Shown one piece after another: positions 9,989-19,847 of a stretch of DNA of 39,679 bases. The position numbers were made by a program, and so were the translations under genes. The notes beneath the pieces are model-generated. The model had not been told where the DNA came from, ran no database searches, and saw only the letters and a program-made list of their open reading frames with translations. Source of the stretch: Thioploca sp. (GTDB taxonomy: Bacteria > Pseudomonadota > Gammaproteobacteria > Beggiatoales > Beggiatoaceae); NCBI GenBank assembly GCA_030627235.1, contig DAOUSL010000012.1, forward strand, positions 1-39,679. Reading direction: 5' to 3'. How positions within the stretch are numbered: the first letter of the stretch is position 1; each line of letters begins with the position of its first letter.

Positions 9989-10283
9989 TTTTATTAATAT
10001 TTTAAAGATTATAATTATTTTGTAAGTTATATTTATAGTAGTAAACAAATACTTAATATTTATCTTGAATCTAAATTAAGAATTACTATAAAAAAGATGT
10101 CATAAAATTCGACTTTAGTATAACAGATATAAAAGGGAAATTTCAAAGCTTATATATTTTTAATCATATATTTAAACAATATAAAATTTAGAATAATCCT
10201 AACGATCAATGTATAATATAATTCGTAAATTAAAATTTTGGTTACTATTTTAGGTTAAATCTTATATCTTTTTAGCAAAGTTG

Positions 10284-13200
10284 ATGAATACTTACTGCAA
10301 AATCTTTCTACTTTGGAGCATATTAAGCCTAAGTGCTTATGGCCAGGAAATTCAATTTGAGCATTTGACTCGTAAAGACGGTCTATCTCAAAGTACTGTG
10401 TATGCTATTTTGCAAGATAGTCAAGGATTTATGTGGTTTGGTACTCAAGATGGTTTGAATAAATACGATGGCTATAAATTTACTCATTATCGTCATATTC
10501 CAAATGATATTAATAGTTTGAGTGGTAATTTTATTACTTTTATCTATGAAGATACTAATAAAAATCTATGGATTGGAATTAATGATGGTGGAATTGCTAA
10601 ATATAATTGGCAACAAGATAATTTTACTCATTATCGGCATGATCCACAAAATCCTAACAGCTTAAGCAGTGATGGAGTATTATCCATTTATGAAGATATC
10701 AACAATTCATTATGGATTAGTACTTATGATGCTGGTCTAAACCATTTTGATGGCAAACAATTCATTCACTATCGCCATGATCCAAAAAATCCCAATAGCT
10801 TAAGCAGTGACGCTTTATGGAGAATTCAGGCTACTAAAAATGGTTTATTATGGATCGGAACTGATGATTCTGGTTTAAATAGTCTTAATCCTAAAGTTAA
10901 TTCTGTCACTCATTATCGTCATGACCCAAAAAATCCCAATAGTTTAAGTAGCAATAGTATCACTGATATTTTCCTAGATCATGAAGATAATTTATGGGTT
11001 GGAACTATAGATGCTGGACTTAATTTATTTAAAAATAATCAGTTCATCCATTATGATTCAACTAATGGTTTAAACAATGATACTATTTGGGACATTTACG
11101 AAGATACAGAATATAATTTATGGATTGCTACTGACGGTGGTCTTAACCAATATATACCAACTAAAAATGAATTTATTCAACATATTCACGACCCAAACAA
11201 TCCGCATAGTTTGAGTAGCGATTATGTAATGGCAATTTATCAAGATCGAGCTGAAGCTTTATGGATTGGTACTGATGGTGGTAGCTTAAACAAGTTTGAT
11301 CAATATCGAAATAAATTTAGCCATTATAAACATGAACCACAAAATCCTAATAGTTTAAGTCATAATACCGTTTCCTCCATTTCGGCTAAAAATCATGTTT
11401 GGTGGATTGGAACTCTTGGCGGTGGATTAAATAAATTTACAAATGGAATTATCACTCATTATCAGCATGATCCAGATAATTCTAACAGCTTAAGCCACGA
11501 TGATGTATGGTCACTATATGAAGATCGCAATGAAATTTTATGGATTGGTACTTTGGGAGGTGGATTAAATAAGCTTGATGGAAAAAAATTCACTCATTAT
11601 CTGCCTAATCCTGATGATATTAATAGTATAAGCAGTGATAAAGTGAGAGCAATTTATGAAGATCGGGATAGTAATTTATGGCTAGGAACTAGAGATGGTT
11701 TGAATAAGTTTGATCAAAAACAATTCATTCAGTATAAAAATGACCCAAATAATCCCAATAGTTTAAGCGAAAACAGTGTATTATCTATTTATGAAGATTT
11801 TGCTGGTATGTTATGGATTGGGACACAAGGTGGTGGCCTTAACCAGTTTAATTCCAAAACTGAAATTTTTACTAATTACCAACATGATCCGGATAATATC
11901 AATAGTATTAGCCATAATGATGTATTTGCTATATATGAAGATAGTCAGTATCGGTTATGGATAGGCACTCAAGGTGGTGGTTTAAATCTATTTGATCGTA
12001 AAACTCAGAATTTTATTCATTATCGAGAAACAGATGGTTTAGCTAATGATGTAATTTATGGGATTTTGGAAGATGGACAGGGTTATCTATGGATTAGTAC
12101 CAATGGTGGATTATCTAAATTTAATCCTAATGATAATAATTTCAGAAATTACGATGTTTTAGATGGTTTGCAGAGTGATGAATTTAGAGAAGCCTATTTC
12201 CAAAATCAGCAAGGAGAATTTTTCTTTGGTGGAATTAATGGGTTTAACGTGTTCAAACCACAGCAAGTTAAAGATAATCCTTATATACCACCAATTGCAA
12301 TAACTGATTTTAAAATTTTTAACCAACCCGTACTAATTCACAAAAATTCACCTTTACAACAGCAAATTAGTGAAACTAAAACCATAATACTAGATTATCA
12401 ACAATCATTCTTTTCTTTTGAATTTTCTGCTTTAAACTTCCTCCAACCAGAAAAAAATCAATATGCCTATCAACTACAAGGTCTAGAACAAGACTGGAAT
12501 TTTACTGGTACTCGTCGCAATGCTTATTATACCAGTGTCCCATATGGAACTTATACTTTTAAGGTTCGTGGCAGTAATAATGACGGAATTTGGAATAATA
12601 CTGGGACAGCTATTAAAATCATCGTATTACCACCACCTTGGCAAACTTGGTGGGCTTATACAATTTATATTTTCACAATTTTTACTATTATATTCAGTTA
12701 TATAAGATTACAAAAACGTAAATTAGCAGCTAAACAACAAGAATTAGAACGAGAACAAAAAATAGCAACTCAATTAAAAGAAGCAGATAGATTAAAAGAT
12801 GAATTTTTAGCCAATACTTCGCATGAATTACGCACCCCACTAAATGGTATTATCGGGATAGCAGAATCATTGGTCGATGGTGTAGCTGGTAATATCAATC
12901 ATCAGTTAGAGTATAATTTAAAAATAATTGTATCCAGTGGCAGAAGATTAACAAATCTGGTCAATGACATTTTAGACTTTTCCAAGTTAAAGAAACAAGA
13001 GTTTGATTTACAACGTACTTCGATAGATATGCACATTATCGTGGATATAGTTTTAACTCTGAGCCGACCATTAATTGCTAATAAAGATATTGAATTAATT
13101 AATGAGATTCCAGACAATTTGCCATCTTTCCAAGCTGATGAAAATCGGGTACAACAAATCCTTCATAACTTAATTGGTAATGCGATTAAATTTACGAATA

Positions 13201-15794
13201 AAGGCATAATTAAAGTTTCAGCTGAAATAATTGAGGCAGGTTTTGCAGTAACTGTTACTGATACAGGAATCGGTATTCCAACTGAAAAATTAAGCCGCAT
13301 TTTTGAAGCATTTGAACAGGTTGATGGTTCTACAGCCAGAGTTTATGGTGGTACTGGATTAGGATTAGCGGTTACTCATCAATTAGTTAATTTACACGGT
13401 GGACAAATTTGTGTGGAATCTAAGTTAAATCAAGGCTCAATATTTACTTTTATTTTACCAATTACTACCGAACAAGTTGTCAATAAATCTACCCCAATTG
13501 TTATTAAACAAGATTCAATATTAGCAGAATCTACACTGCTAGAATCAGATCAAGAACAAGAACCAACTGTAGAAATGATTATAGAACTATCACCAGATAA
13601 ACATATAGTTTTGATTGTTGATGATGAACCAGTTAATCGGCAAGTATTGGTTAACCATTTGTCCTTACAAAATTATAATATTGTGGAAGCTGAATCTGGA
13701 GTGCAAGCTTTAGAATTATTAGAAAAAATAGAACGTCCAGATATAATTTTATTAGATATCATGATGCCGATTAAAAGCGGTTATGAAGTTACCAAAGAAA
13801 TCCGTAAAACTTGGGCTGCTGATGAATTACCTATAATTCTACTGACTGCTAAAAATCAAATTATGGATTTGGTCATTGGATTTGAAAATGGAGCTAATGA
13901 TTATTTAACCAAACCAGTATTTAAAGATGAATTGATAGCTCGTATTAAAACCCATCTCAATGTTTCCAAACTAAAAGCTGAAACTTTACGATTGACAATT
14001 GAAAATAAAAATCGGCTGATGCAGTTTTTAGAATCCGTACCAATTGGAATTATAGTATTAAATATTCATAGTAAAATTTTCTTTATTAATCAACAGGCTC
14101 AAAATATTTTAGGATTAAAATCGTTAGAAGCTATCACTACTGCGACTATTGAACAATTATTTGCTAATAGACCTTTTTATATCGCTGAAACTAAACAGTT
14201 ATATCCTAAAGAACAACTACCTTTTGTACAAGCGTTACAAGGAAAGATAGCTAATATTAATAATGTAGAAATTCGGCTCGATGATACTGTAGTTCCACTA
14301 GAAATTTTAGGTACTCCAATTTTTGATGATGATGGAAAAGTAGTTTATGCAATCAATACATTACAAGATATAACTAAGCGTAAATTATTAGAAGTTGAAC
14401 AACGGCAATTTACCCAAAAACTTACTAATTATTCTGAAACTTTGGAGCAACAAGTAACGGAACGAACAGATAGGTTACGCCAAAGTGAAAAATTATTAGA
14501 AGATGCTCAACGTATGGCTTTAGTCGGTAGTTGGATTTGGGATATAAAAATGGGAACTATATCTCGTTCGGTTCAAGATTGTTTAAATTATGAAATTGAT
14601 CCAGACAATTATATTCCTAGTTATGAAGCTTTTATAGAACAAGTACATCCAGAGGATAAGGATAAAATTGATTTGTTATTGGAAACTTGTATTATTGGTG
14701 AAGAAACTGCTGAAACTGAATTTCGAGTAGTTTGGTCTGATGGTCAAATTCGTACTTTACATTCTCAAGCTGAATTAGAATATGATGATTTTGAAACTCC
14801 AATTTATCTTAAAGGTTTTAGTCAAGATATAACTGATAGAAAGCATATTGAAGAACAAGTTAAACAGAAAAATATAGAATTACGAACCACTAATGCAGAA
14901 TTAGAAATACTTTCTAAAAAATTGGCTGAAGCTCAACAAGAAAAATTATATAAACTTAATAAAGCTTACGAACGTTTTGTGCCTAAAGGATTTCTTAGCT
15001 TATTAAAAAAAGATAACGTTATTGATGTAAATTTAGGTGATCACATTGAAAAAGATATAACTATTTTATTTTCTGATATTAGAGATTTTACCACAATGTC
15101 AGAAACCATGTCTCCCAAAGAAATATTTGAATTTATTAATATCTATTTAGGACAGATGGAACCGATTATTACTGAAAATAACGGAATTATTGATAAATAT
15201 ATTGGTGATGCAATTATGGCTCTGTTCCCAGACTGTGCAGATAATGCTCTCCAGGGCGGTATAGCTATGCTAAATACTCTAAGTCAATATAATGAATTAT
15301 TAGTTCGAGCTGATTTACAACCAATGAAAATAGGGATTGGGCTTAATAGTGGTCCAGCGATGTTAGGTACTATTGGAGGACAAAATAGGATGGATGGTAC
15401 AGTAATTTCTGATACCGTTAATGTTGCTTCAAGAGTTGAAGGTTTAACCAAAATATATGGCACACCTTTGTTAATTACCGAACAAACTTATTTAGACTTA
15501 AAAGACCCATTACAATATCATATTCGAGTTATTGATGCGGTACAAGTAAAAGGCAAAACTGAAGTTGTAACTGTATATGAAGTTTACGATGCAGATTCAA
15601 ATACTAGTTTAACTTTAAAAGACCAAACTAGCAATGATTTTGAACAAGGGTTTGTATTATATCATTGGGAAGAATATAATGATGCTAAACTTATGTTTGA
15701 GAAAGTTTTAGAAGTAAATAAGGCTGATATTGCTGCTCAAATTTATTTAGAACGATGTAATGCTAAAATTGAATTTAAGAATACCAATTTATGA
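10284..15794 (+). CDS. Giant hybrid sensor: propeller, histidine kinase, receiver, PAS, adenylate cyclase
   Basis: A 1836-residue single-chain signalling protein. A signal peptide (1-21, ending SAYGQ) leads into about 14 two-component-regulator propeller repeats (25-660; each LWIGT...GGLNKF followed by HYxHDPxNPNSLS), enough for two seven-bladed propellers. A Y_Y_Y domain (about 700-785) and one transmembrane helix (about 787-808) follow. The cytoplasmic part has HisKA (phospho-accepting His847 in SHELRTPLNG), HATPase with DTGIGIP and GGTGLGLAVT boxes, a receiver domain (Asp1158 in ILLDIMMP), two PAS modules, and a class III cyclase. The cyclase keeps both metal Asp (FSDIRDF, 1598 and 1601) and the Asn/Arg of TVNVASR. 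The base-selecting positions (Lys in DKYIGDA, Thr in GTVISDTVN) point to ATP over GTP. One TPR-like tail follows. It should sense a periplasmic ligand and answer with phosphotransfer and cAMP. I prefer ATG 10284 to the TTG at 10281. Confidence 0.93.
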   Translation: MNTYCKIFLLWSILSLSAYGQEIQFEHLTRKDGLSQSTVYAILQDSQGFMWFGTQDGLNKYDGYKFTHYRHIPNDINSLSGNFITFIYEDTNKNLWIGINDGGIAKYNWQQDNFTHYRHDPQNPNSLSSDGVLSIYEDINNSLWISTYDAGLNHFDGKQFIHYRHDPKNPNSLSSDALWRIQATKNGLLWIGTDDSGLNSLNPKVNSVTHYRHDPKNPNSLSSNSITDIFLDHEDNLWVGTIDAGLNLFKNNQFIHYDSTNGLNNDTIWDIYEDTEYNLWIATDGGLNQYIPTKNEFIQHIHDPNNPHSLSSDYVMAIYQDRAEALWIGTDGGSLNKFDQYRNKFSHYKHEPQNPNSLSHNTVSSISAKNHVWWIGTLGGGLNKFTNGIITHYQHDPDNSNSLSHDDVWSLYEDRNEILWIGTLGGGLNKLDGKKFTHYLPNPDDINSISSDKVRAIYEDRDSNLWLGTRDGLNKFDQKQFIQYKNDPNNPNSLSENSVLSIYEDFAGMLWIGTQGGGLNQFNSKTEIFTNYQHDPDNINSISHNDVFAIYEDSQYRLWIGTQGGGLNLFDRKTQNFIHYRETDGLANDVIYGILEDGQGYLWISTNGGLSKFNPNDNNFRNYDVLDGLQSDEFREAYFQNQQGEFFFGGINGFNVFKPQQVKDNPYIPPIAITDFKIFNQPVLIHKNSPLQQQISETKTIILDYQQSFFSFEFSALNFLQPEKNQYAYQLQGLEQDWNFTGTRRNAYYTSVPYGTYTFKVRGSNNDGIWNNTGTAIKIIVLPPPWQTWWAYTIYIFTIFTIIFSYIRLQKRKLAAKQQELEREQKIATQLKEADRLKDEFLANTSHELRTPLNGIIGIAESLVDGVAGNINHQLEYNLKIIVSSGRRLTNLVNDILDFSKLKKQEFDLQRTSIDMHIIVDIVLTLSRPLIANKDIELINEIPDNLPSFQADENRVQQILHNLIGNAIKFTNKGIIKVSAEIIEAGFAVTVTDTGIGIPTEKLSRIFEAFEQVDGSTARVYGGTGLGLAVTHQLVNLHGGQICVESKLNQGSIFTFILPITTEQVVNKSTPIVIKQDSILAESTLLESDQEQEPTVEMIIELSPDKHIVLIVDDEPVNRQVLVNHLSLQNYNIVEAESGVQALELLEKIERPDIILLDIMMPIKSGYEVTKEIRKTWAADELPIILLTAKNQIMDLVIGFENGANDYLTKPVFKDELIARIKTHLNVSKLKAETLRLTIENKNRLMQFLESVPIGIIVLNIHSKIFFINQQAQNILGLKSLEAITTATIEQLFANRPFYIAETKQLYPKEQLPFVQALQGKIANINNVEIRLDDTVVPLEILGTPIFDDDGKVVYAINTLQDITKRKLLEVEQRQFTQKLTNYSETLEQQVTERTDRLRQSEKLLEDAQRMALVGSWIWDIKMGTISRSVQDCLNYEIDPDNYIPSYEAFIEQVHPEDKDKIDLLLETCIIGEETAETEFRVVWSDGQIRTLHSQAELEYDDFETPIYLKGFSQDITDRKHIEEQVKQKNIELRTTNAELEILSKKLAEAQQEKLYKLNKAYERFVPKGFLSLLKKDNVIDVNLGDHIEKDITILFSDIRDFTTMSETMSPKEIFEFINIYLGQMEPIITENNGIIDKYIGDAIMALFPDCADNALQGGIAMLNTLSQYNELLVRADLQPMKIGIGLNSGPAMLGTIGGQNRMDGTVISDTVNVASRVEGLTKIYGTPLLITEQTYLDLKDPLQYHIRVIDAVQVKGKTEVVTVYEVYDADSNTSLTLKDQTSNDFEQGFVLYHWEEYNDAKLMFEKVLEVNKADIAAQIYLERCNAKIEFKNTNL

Positions 15795-15820
15795 TAATAG
15801 GAATTTTTAAACATATTAAA

Positions 15821-15842
15821 TAAGCCCCAAAAAAGAGGCTTA
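15821..15842. terminator. Likely bidirectional terminator between sensor gene and pnp
   Basis: TAAGCC (15821-15826) and GGCTTA (15837-15842) form a 6-bp stem around an A-rich loop, lengthened by flanking AT pairs. It sits between two convergent genes, 27 nt after the sensor stop and 8 nt after the pnp stop. On the minus strand a TTTAATA run follows the stem. Confidence 0.55.
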
Positions 15843-15849
15843 ATATTAA

Positions 15850-17931
15850 TTACTCAACAGCTTTCATGCTTAAACGAACTCGACCCTGTTTATCAATTTC
15901 TAATACTTTAACTTTAACAGTTTCGCCTTCTTTTAACTTATCACTAACTTTAGCAACTCGTTCGGAACAAATTTGAGAAATATGTACAAGTCCATCTTTA
16001 CCTGGTAAAATTGTAACAAAAGCTCCAAAGTCCATTAATTTAGCTACTTTACCTTCATAAACTTTACCAACTTCAATATCAGAAGTAATTTCTTCAACTA
16101 AACGACGAGCTTCTTGTCCTGCTTCTAAATCAACTGATGCAATAGTCACCATGCCATCATCAGTAATATCTATATTGGCACCAGTTTCTTCGGTAATAGA
16201 ACGAATGGTAGAACCACCTTTACCAATAACATCACGTATTTTATCTGTTTTGATTTGGAAAGTCTCAATACGTGGAGCATATTTTGACATTTCTTCTCGT
16301 GGTTCACCAAGACCTTCTTTCATCACATTCAGAATATGTAAACGTCCATCTTTAGCTTGATTTAAAGCCGCTTCCATAATTTCACGTGTGATACCATCAA
16401 TCTTGATATCCATTTGCAGAGCTGTTATGCCTTCAGTAGTTCCAGCTACTTTGAAATCCATATCACCCAAATGATCTTCATCACCCATGATATCAGTAAG
16501 AACTACAAATTTATCTTGTTCTTTAATCAATCCCATTGCAATTCCAGCAACTGGAGCTCGGATTGGTACAGCAGCATCCATCAAAGCTAGGGAAGAGCCA
16601 CAAACACTGGCCATTGAACTAGAACCATTAGATTCGGTAATTTCTGATACGATTCGGATTGAATAAGGAAAACTTTCTGGGGCTGGCATAATAGCCTGTA
16701 CACCACGTTTTGCTAAACGACCATGCCCAATTTCACGCCTTTTTGGTGTTCCAACCCGACCAATTTCACCAACACAATAAGGAGGAAAATTATAATGTAA
16801 AATAAAATTATCTTTATATTCTCCTTCAAGAGCATCAATTACTTGAGCATCACGATCAGTACCTAAAGTAGCGACCACTAAAGCTTGGGTTTCACCCCGA
16901 GTAAATAAAGCTGAACCATGAGCCCGTGGTAATACTCCTGTACGCACTGTTATAGGACGCACTGTTTTATTATCACGACCATCAATCCGATTTTTGCCCG
17001 AGATGATATCTCCACGCACAATTTTCTTTTCTAACTTTTCTAACTCTGAAAATACCTGTCTTTCTGTCCACTCTTCAGTTTCTAAATCAGCTAGTTGTTT
17101 AGCAATTTCTTTACAAATTCCAGTTACTTTTGTTCGTCGTAGTAATTTGTCCCGAATCTGATAACCTTCCATTAAACGCTGTTCAGCAAGTTCAACAACT
17201 TTAGCGGTTAAATTTTTATCAACAGGTTTAGGTTCCCAATCCCAAATTGGTTTTGCTAATTCATTAGCCATGTCGCTTATTGCATCAACTACAATTTGCA
17301 TTTCCTGATGTCCAAACAAGACTGCATTTAACATAGTCTCTTCGGTTAATTCATTGGCTTCAGATTCAACCATTAATACTGCTGTTTTAGTACCAGCAAC
17401 AACAAGTTCTAACGCCGAATTATCTAGGTCAGTCAAAGTTGGATTAAGAACGTATTCACCGTCTATATAGCCAACTCGTGCTACCCCAACTGGGCCTTTG
17501 AAAGGTAATCCAGAAATAGCGAGGGCTGCCGAAGAACCAATTAAAGCAGGGATATCTGGATTAATTTCCGGATCCAACGACATAACAGTAGCAACTATTT
17601 GAACTTCACAATTAAAACCATCAGGAAACAAAGGTCGTAATGGTCGATCTATTAGACGAGAAGTTAGAATTTCTTTTTCGCTAGGACGACCTTCACGTTT
17701 AAAAAAACTGCCTGGGATTTTTCCAGCTGCATAGGTACGTTCTTGATAGTCTATAGTTAATGGGAAAAAATCTTTATCTGAAGTACTATCGTTATCACCT
17801 ACTACAGTAACTAAAACTAAAGTATCTCCCATACTTACCATGACAGCACCATTGGCTTGTCTAGCAATTTCACCAGTTTCTAAAGTGACACTGTGTTTAC
17901 CATATTGAAACGTTTTCTTATAAGGAGTCAT
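15850..17931 (-). CDS. pnp: Polynucleotide phosphorylase
   Basis: Phosphorolytic 3'-5' exoribonuclease, a core part of the RNA degradosome. The 693 residues hold two RNase PH domains (about 10-230 and 310-545) separated by the helical linker, then KH (about 550-615, [15 protein letters not shown]) and S1 (about 620-690, [18 protein letters not shown]). Second-domain features are intact: [26 protein letters not shown] and [19 protein letters not shown] (catalytic Asp region). The start [15 protein letters not shown] is typical. It follows rpsO by 72 nt on the same strand, the conserved gammaproteobacterial order. In that interval two short stretches (TCAGTTATCAGTTAAG and its partial repeat) could form structure that controls pnp, which in E. 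coli is autoregulated after RNase III cleavage. Confidence 0.98.
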   Translation of the reverse strand: MTPYKKTFQYGKHSVTLETGEIARQANGAVMVSMGDTLVLVTVVGDNDSTSDKDFFPLTIDYQERTYAAGKIPGSFFKREGRPSEKEILTSRLIDRPLRPLFPDGFNCEVQIVATVMSLDPEINPDIPALIGSSAALAISGLPFKGPVGVARVGYIDGEYVLNPTLTDLDNSALELVVAGTKTAVLMVESEANELTEETMLNAVLFGHQEMQIVVDAISDMANELAKPIWDWEPKPVDKNLTAKVVELAEQRLMEGYQIRDKLLRRTKVTGICKEIAKQLADLETEEWTERQVFSELEKLEKKIVRGDIISGKNRIDGRDNKTVRPITVRTGVLPRAHGSALFTRGETQALVVATLGTDRDAQVIDALEGEYKDNFILHYNFPPYCVGEIGRVGTPKRREIGHGRLAKRGVQAIMPAPESFPYSIRIVSEITESNGSSSMASVCGSSLALMDAAVPIRAPVAGIAMGLIKEQDKFVVLTDIMGDEDHLGDMDFKVAGTTEGITALQMDIKIDGITREIMEAALNQAKDGRLHILNVMKEGLGEPREEMSKYAPRIETFQIKTDKIRDVIGKGGSTIRSITEETGANIDITDDGMVTIASVDLEAGQEARRLVEEITSDIEVGKVYEGKVAKLMDFGAFVTILPGKDGLVHISQICSERVAKVSDKLKEGETVKVKVLEIDKQGRVRLSMKAVE

Positions 17932-18003
17932 ATTAGTTATCTACCAGTTATCAATAATGTCAGTTATCAGTTAAGTTTGTAACTGAAAACCAACCACTGA
18001 AAA

Positions 18004-18270
18004 TTAGTGTCGTAATCCTAGTTTAGTAATCAAATTTTTATAACGCTCAACACTTTCTCTTTTTAAATAATCAAGTAATTTACGACGTTGGTTAACCATT
18101 TTAATCAGACCACGTCGAGAATGATTATCTTTTTTATGAGCCTTAAAATGATCTACTAGACTGATAATATTTGCAGTCAATAATGCCACTTGTACTTCGG
18201 TTGACCCAGTATCATTATCAGAACGTTGATGTTCTTGAACAATTTGAGCTTTATATGTTGCAGTTAACAT
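18004..18270 (-). CDS. rpsO: 30S ribosomal protein S15
   Basis: Primary 16S rRNA-binding protein that helps organise the central domain of the small subunit. The 88 residues fit the family (usually 88-89), with [31 protein letters not shown] and [11 protein letters not shown] visible. The start is fixed by an AGGAAA 6-7 nt before the ATG. It is the first gene of the rpsO-pnp unit. Confidence 0.98.
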   Translation of the reverse strand: MLTATYKAQIVQEHQRSDNDTGSTEVQVALLTANIISLVDHFKAHKKDNHSRRGLIKMVNQRRKLLDYLKRESVERYKNLITKLGLRH

Positions 18271-18575
18271 GTAGTTTCCTAAATTATAGTTAAAATTTCA
18301 TTCCAATAATACAGGAATTCTTTTGATAACACATATGTATCTATAATATGGAATATTATACACTATTCACCAGATTTGACAATGTTTTCATGTATAGCGA
18401 AAATTAAAAGATTTATCGTTATACATAAGTTATGTAAATGAGTTATAGATATTGTGAATATTAAGTTTTATTTATATTTCATCCCGTTGGGTTTAATCAA
18501 CCTCAAAGAGATTAAATATGAATAGCCACCGATGAAATCGGTGGAACTGAAGTTTGGGAATAATAAAATTATAAT
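18271..18575. other. Interval between rpsO and the S74 remnant, with a dispersed repeat
   Basis: The rpsO-proximal part should contain the rpsO-pnp promoter, which I could not place with confidence. The distal part (about 18486-18560) includes a perfect 8-bp hairpin CCACCGAT/ATCGGTGG at 18526-18544, preceded by a GGTTTAATCAACC stretch. It looks like a dispersed repeat fragment. No gene seen. Confidence 0.4.
18526..18544. repeat. Hairpin CCACCGAT-GAA-ATCGGTGG
   Basis: Perfect 8-bp stem with a three-base loop. It lies about 30 nt past the stop of the S74 chaperone remnant on the minus strand, so it may serve as its terminator, though no T-run follows. Confidence 0.5.
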
Positions 18576-18794
18576 TTATTTCTGTTCAAGTTTTTCAATT
18601 TTTAATTGCAATTCTTTAATAGCCTCAAGTAAAACAGCAGTTAATTTACCATAGGCAATGGATTTATATCCTTCGGAGTCGGTGGATACTATTTCTGGGA
18701 GTATTTTTTCGACTTCTTGGGCGACTAGGCCAATTTGGTTATCTTGTGGTTTTCATTTTAAGCTGACTCCACGTAGTTGGGTTAGTTTGAAAAA
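18576..18794 (-). pseudogene. Remnant of a peptidase S74 (intramolecular chaperone) domain
   Basis: In frame directly after the stop of the preceding segment, the minus strand reads KLTQLRGVSLK, stop, KPQDNQIGLVAQEVEKILPE, continuing through YKSIAYGKLTAVLLEAI to a TAA at 18578-18576. This is the C-terminal half of the S74 auto-processing chaperone domain found on phage tail spikes and many secreted bacterial fibres. The internal stop at 18755-18753 is TGA exactly where the family has the Trp codon TGG (GVSFxW), so a single G-to-A change explains it. The front of the domain, including the self-cleaving region (DxRLKxxI), is missing, probably by deletion. Confidence 0.75.
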
Positions 18795-19505
18795 TTAACT
18801 ACCTTCAAAAATTAATGTCATTATATCTCCCCAAGTAGTTCCACAACCAACAGAATTAGGTTTACCTGCCCTAATTGAAATAGTATGTTCTCCAGGTGGA
18901 AGTGTGCCTCCCCAATGAAGATGTAAATCTTGCCATTCTACTGATGCTTTATCTGTAAGAGCACTATTTTTATAATTTCCATCCACATGTAATTGAACAT
19001 CCATTCTTCCTGTATAATTCGATATTGCATTAGCAAATGTAACTATGGTTGCTGTATTTTCTAATGTAAAAGTTTGCTTCCATAAGTCAGTTTTTGCAGC
19101 AGCATTAGCAGGACAATCAGAACGTGGGTCTGTTGTATAAATAACTCTTGGAGAGCTAGTTTGTTTGCTACCATCAGAAAAAATAATACCATTTTCCGGA
19201 TTTATTATTTTTATATTGCTCAAAACATTTGCATCTGAACCATCCTCTGAAACACTAACCGCATTCGTCAGATTTTTAATTTCCTCACCATAAATACCCA
19301 ATTTCGCTAACAACTTTTTCGATTCTTCTTCATTTTTTTGTGTTGCTTCCAAAGATAATCTAGACAAATCATAATCCGCTTTCAACTTATTTGCATAAGC
19401 ATCTTGTTTAGTTGCATAATTGGATTCTAACTGCTCAAGTTTTCCATCAAACTTATCAGTCATTTTCTTAAGTAGTTGCAGCCAAAGCATCTTTAGATTC
19501 TGCAA
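18795..19505 (-). pseudogene. Middle part of a frameshifted secreted fibre-like protein
   Basis: The 236-codon frame carries coiled coil (about residues 15-80), then INPENGIIFSDGSKQT, the short beta motif that often precedes the distal domains of S74-type fibre proteins. A beta-rich domain follows with two Cys (RSDCPANAAA and SVGCGTTWGD) and QLHVDGNY. It has no start of its own: the frame begins at a TTG inside the upstream coding segment, with no ribosome site. Joining the two frames by dropping one T near 19465 (ACTACTTAAG read as ACTACTAAG) gives the continuous sequence DALAATTKKMTDKFDG. I therefore read it as the body of one gene, not as a separate gene. The last residues before its stop are LIFEGS. 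Confidence 0.75.
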
Positions 19506-19698
19506 TTAATTTCTTAATTTCATCTAATTTTTGTTCAGCTTTCCTACTAAGTTCTTCCAATTTACTGATTTTATCCTCCAAATCCTCAATATTCTCCTTT
19601 ACAATTTCAATTGGTCTTGGATCACCCGCTATAACTGGAGCAATAAAACCAACTCCCAATGTTGATACTAATAAAGTTGTTGTTAAAATTTTACGCAT
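19468..19698 (-). pseudogene. N-terminal part of the frameshifted fibre-like protein (signal peptide)
   Basis: The start is the ATG at 19698: MRKILTTTLLVSTLG, preceded by AGGAG 6 nt upstream, with a signal peptide ending PVIAG. The frame is open further upstream only because it runs into the palindromic repeat at 19724-19833. After the signal peptide comes an acidic coiled coil (IEDLEDKISKLEELSRK), which is cut off by TAA at 19470-19468, where the continuation moves to the neighbouring frame. With the two segments downstream it made a secreted coiled-coil fibre with a C-terminal S74 domain. A product of 76 residues might still be exported. Confidence 0.75.
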
Positions 19699-19723
19699 AA
19701 AAAATCTCCTAATATAAATTGTT

Positions 19724-19833
19724 TGAATCAGGATTTTCAGGATTTTAGGATTTCCAGGATTTACAATCAAAACCAATTTGATTTTAATGGTTTTTAATCC
19801 TGAGAATCCTTTAATCCCGAAAATCCTGATTCA
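19724..19833. repeat. Palindromic repeat, GAATCAGGATT family
   Basis: The left arm starts TGAATCAGGATTTTCAGGAT and the right arm ends GAAAATCCTGATTCA. Both hold several GGATT/AATCC units, with an inner pair AAAACCA/TGGTTTT. It stands between the phospholipase-like gene and the S74 pseudogene. Related copies lie at 27764-27876, 27888-28024 and, as one arm, 33443-33489. Confidence 0.7.
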
Positions 19834-19847
19834 GATAAAAAATTTCA

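Noticed and set aside
19699-19776. Upstream extension of the signal-peptide fragment to 19776
   Set aside because: The extra 26 codons are read from the palindromic repeat; AGGAG and the signal peptide fix the start at 19698.
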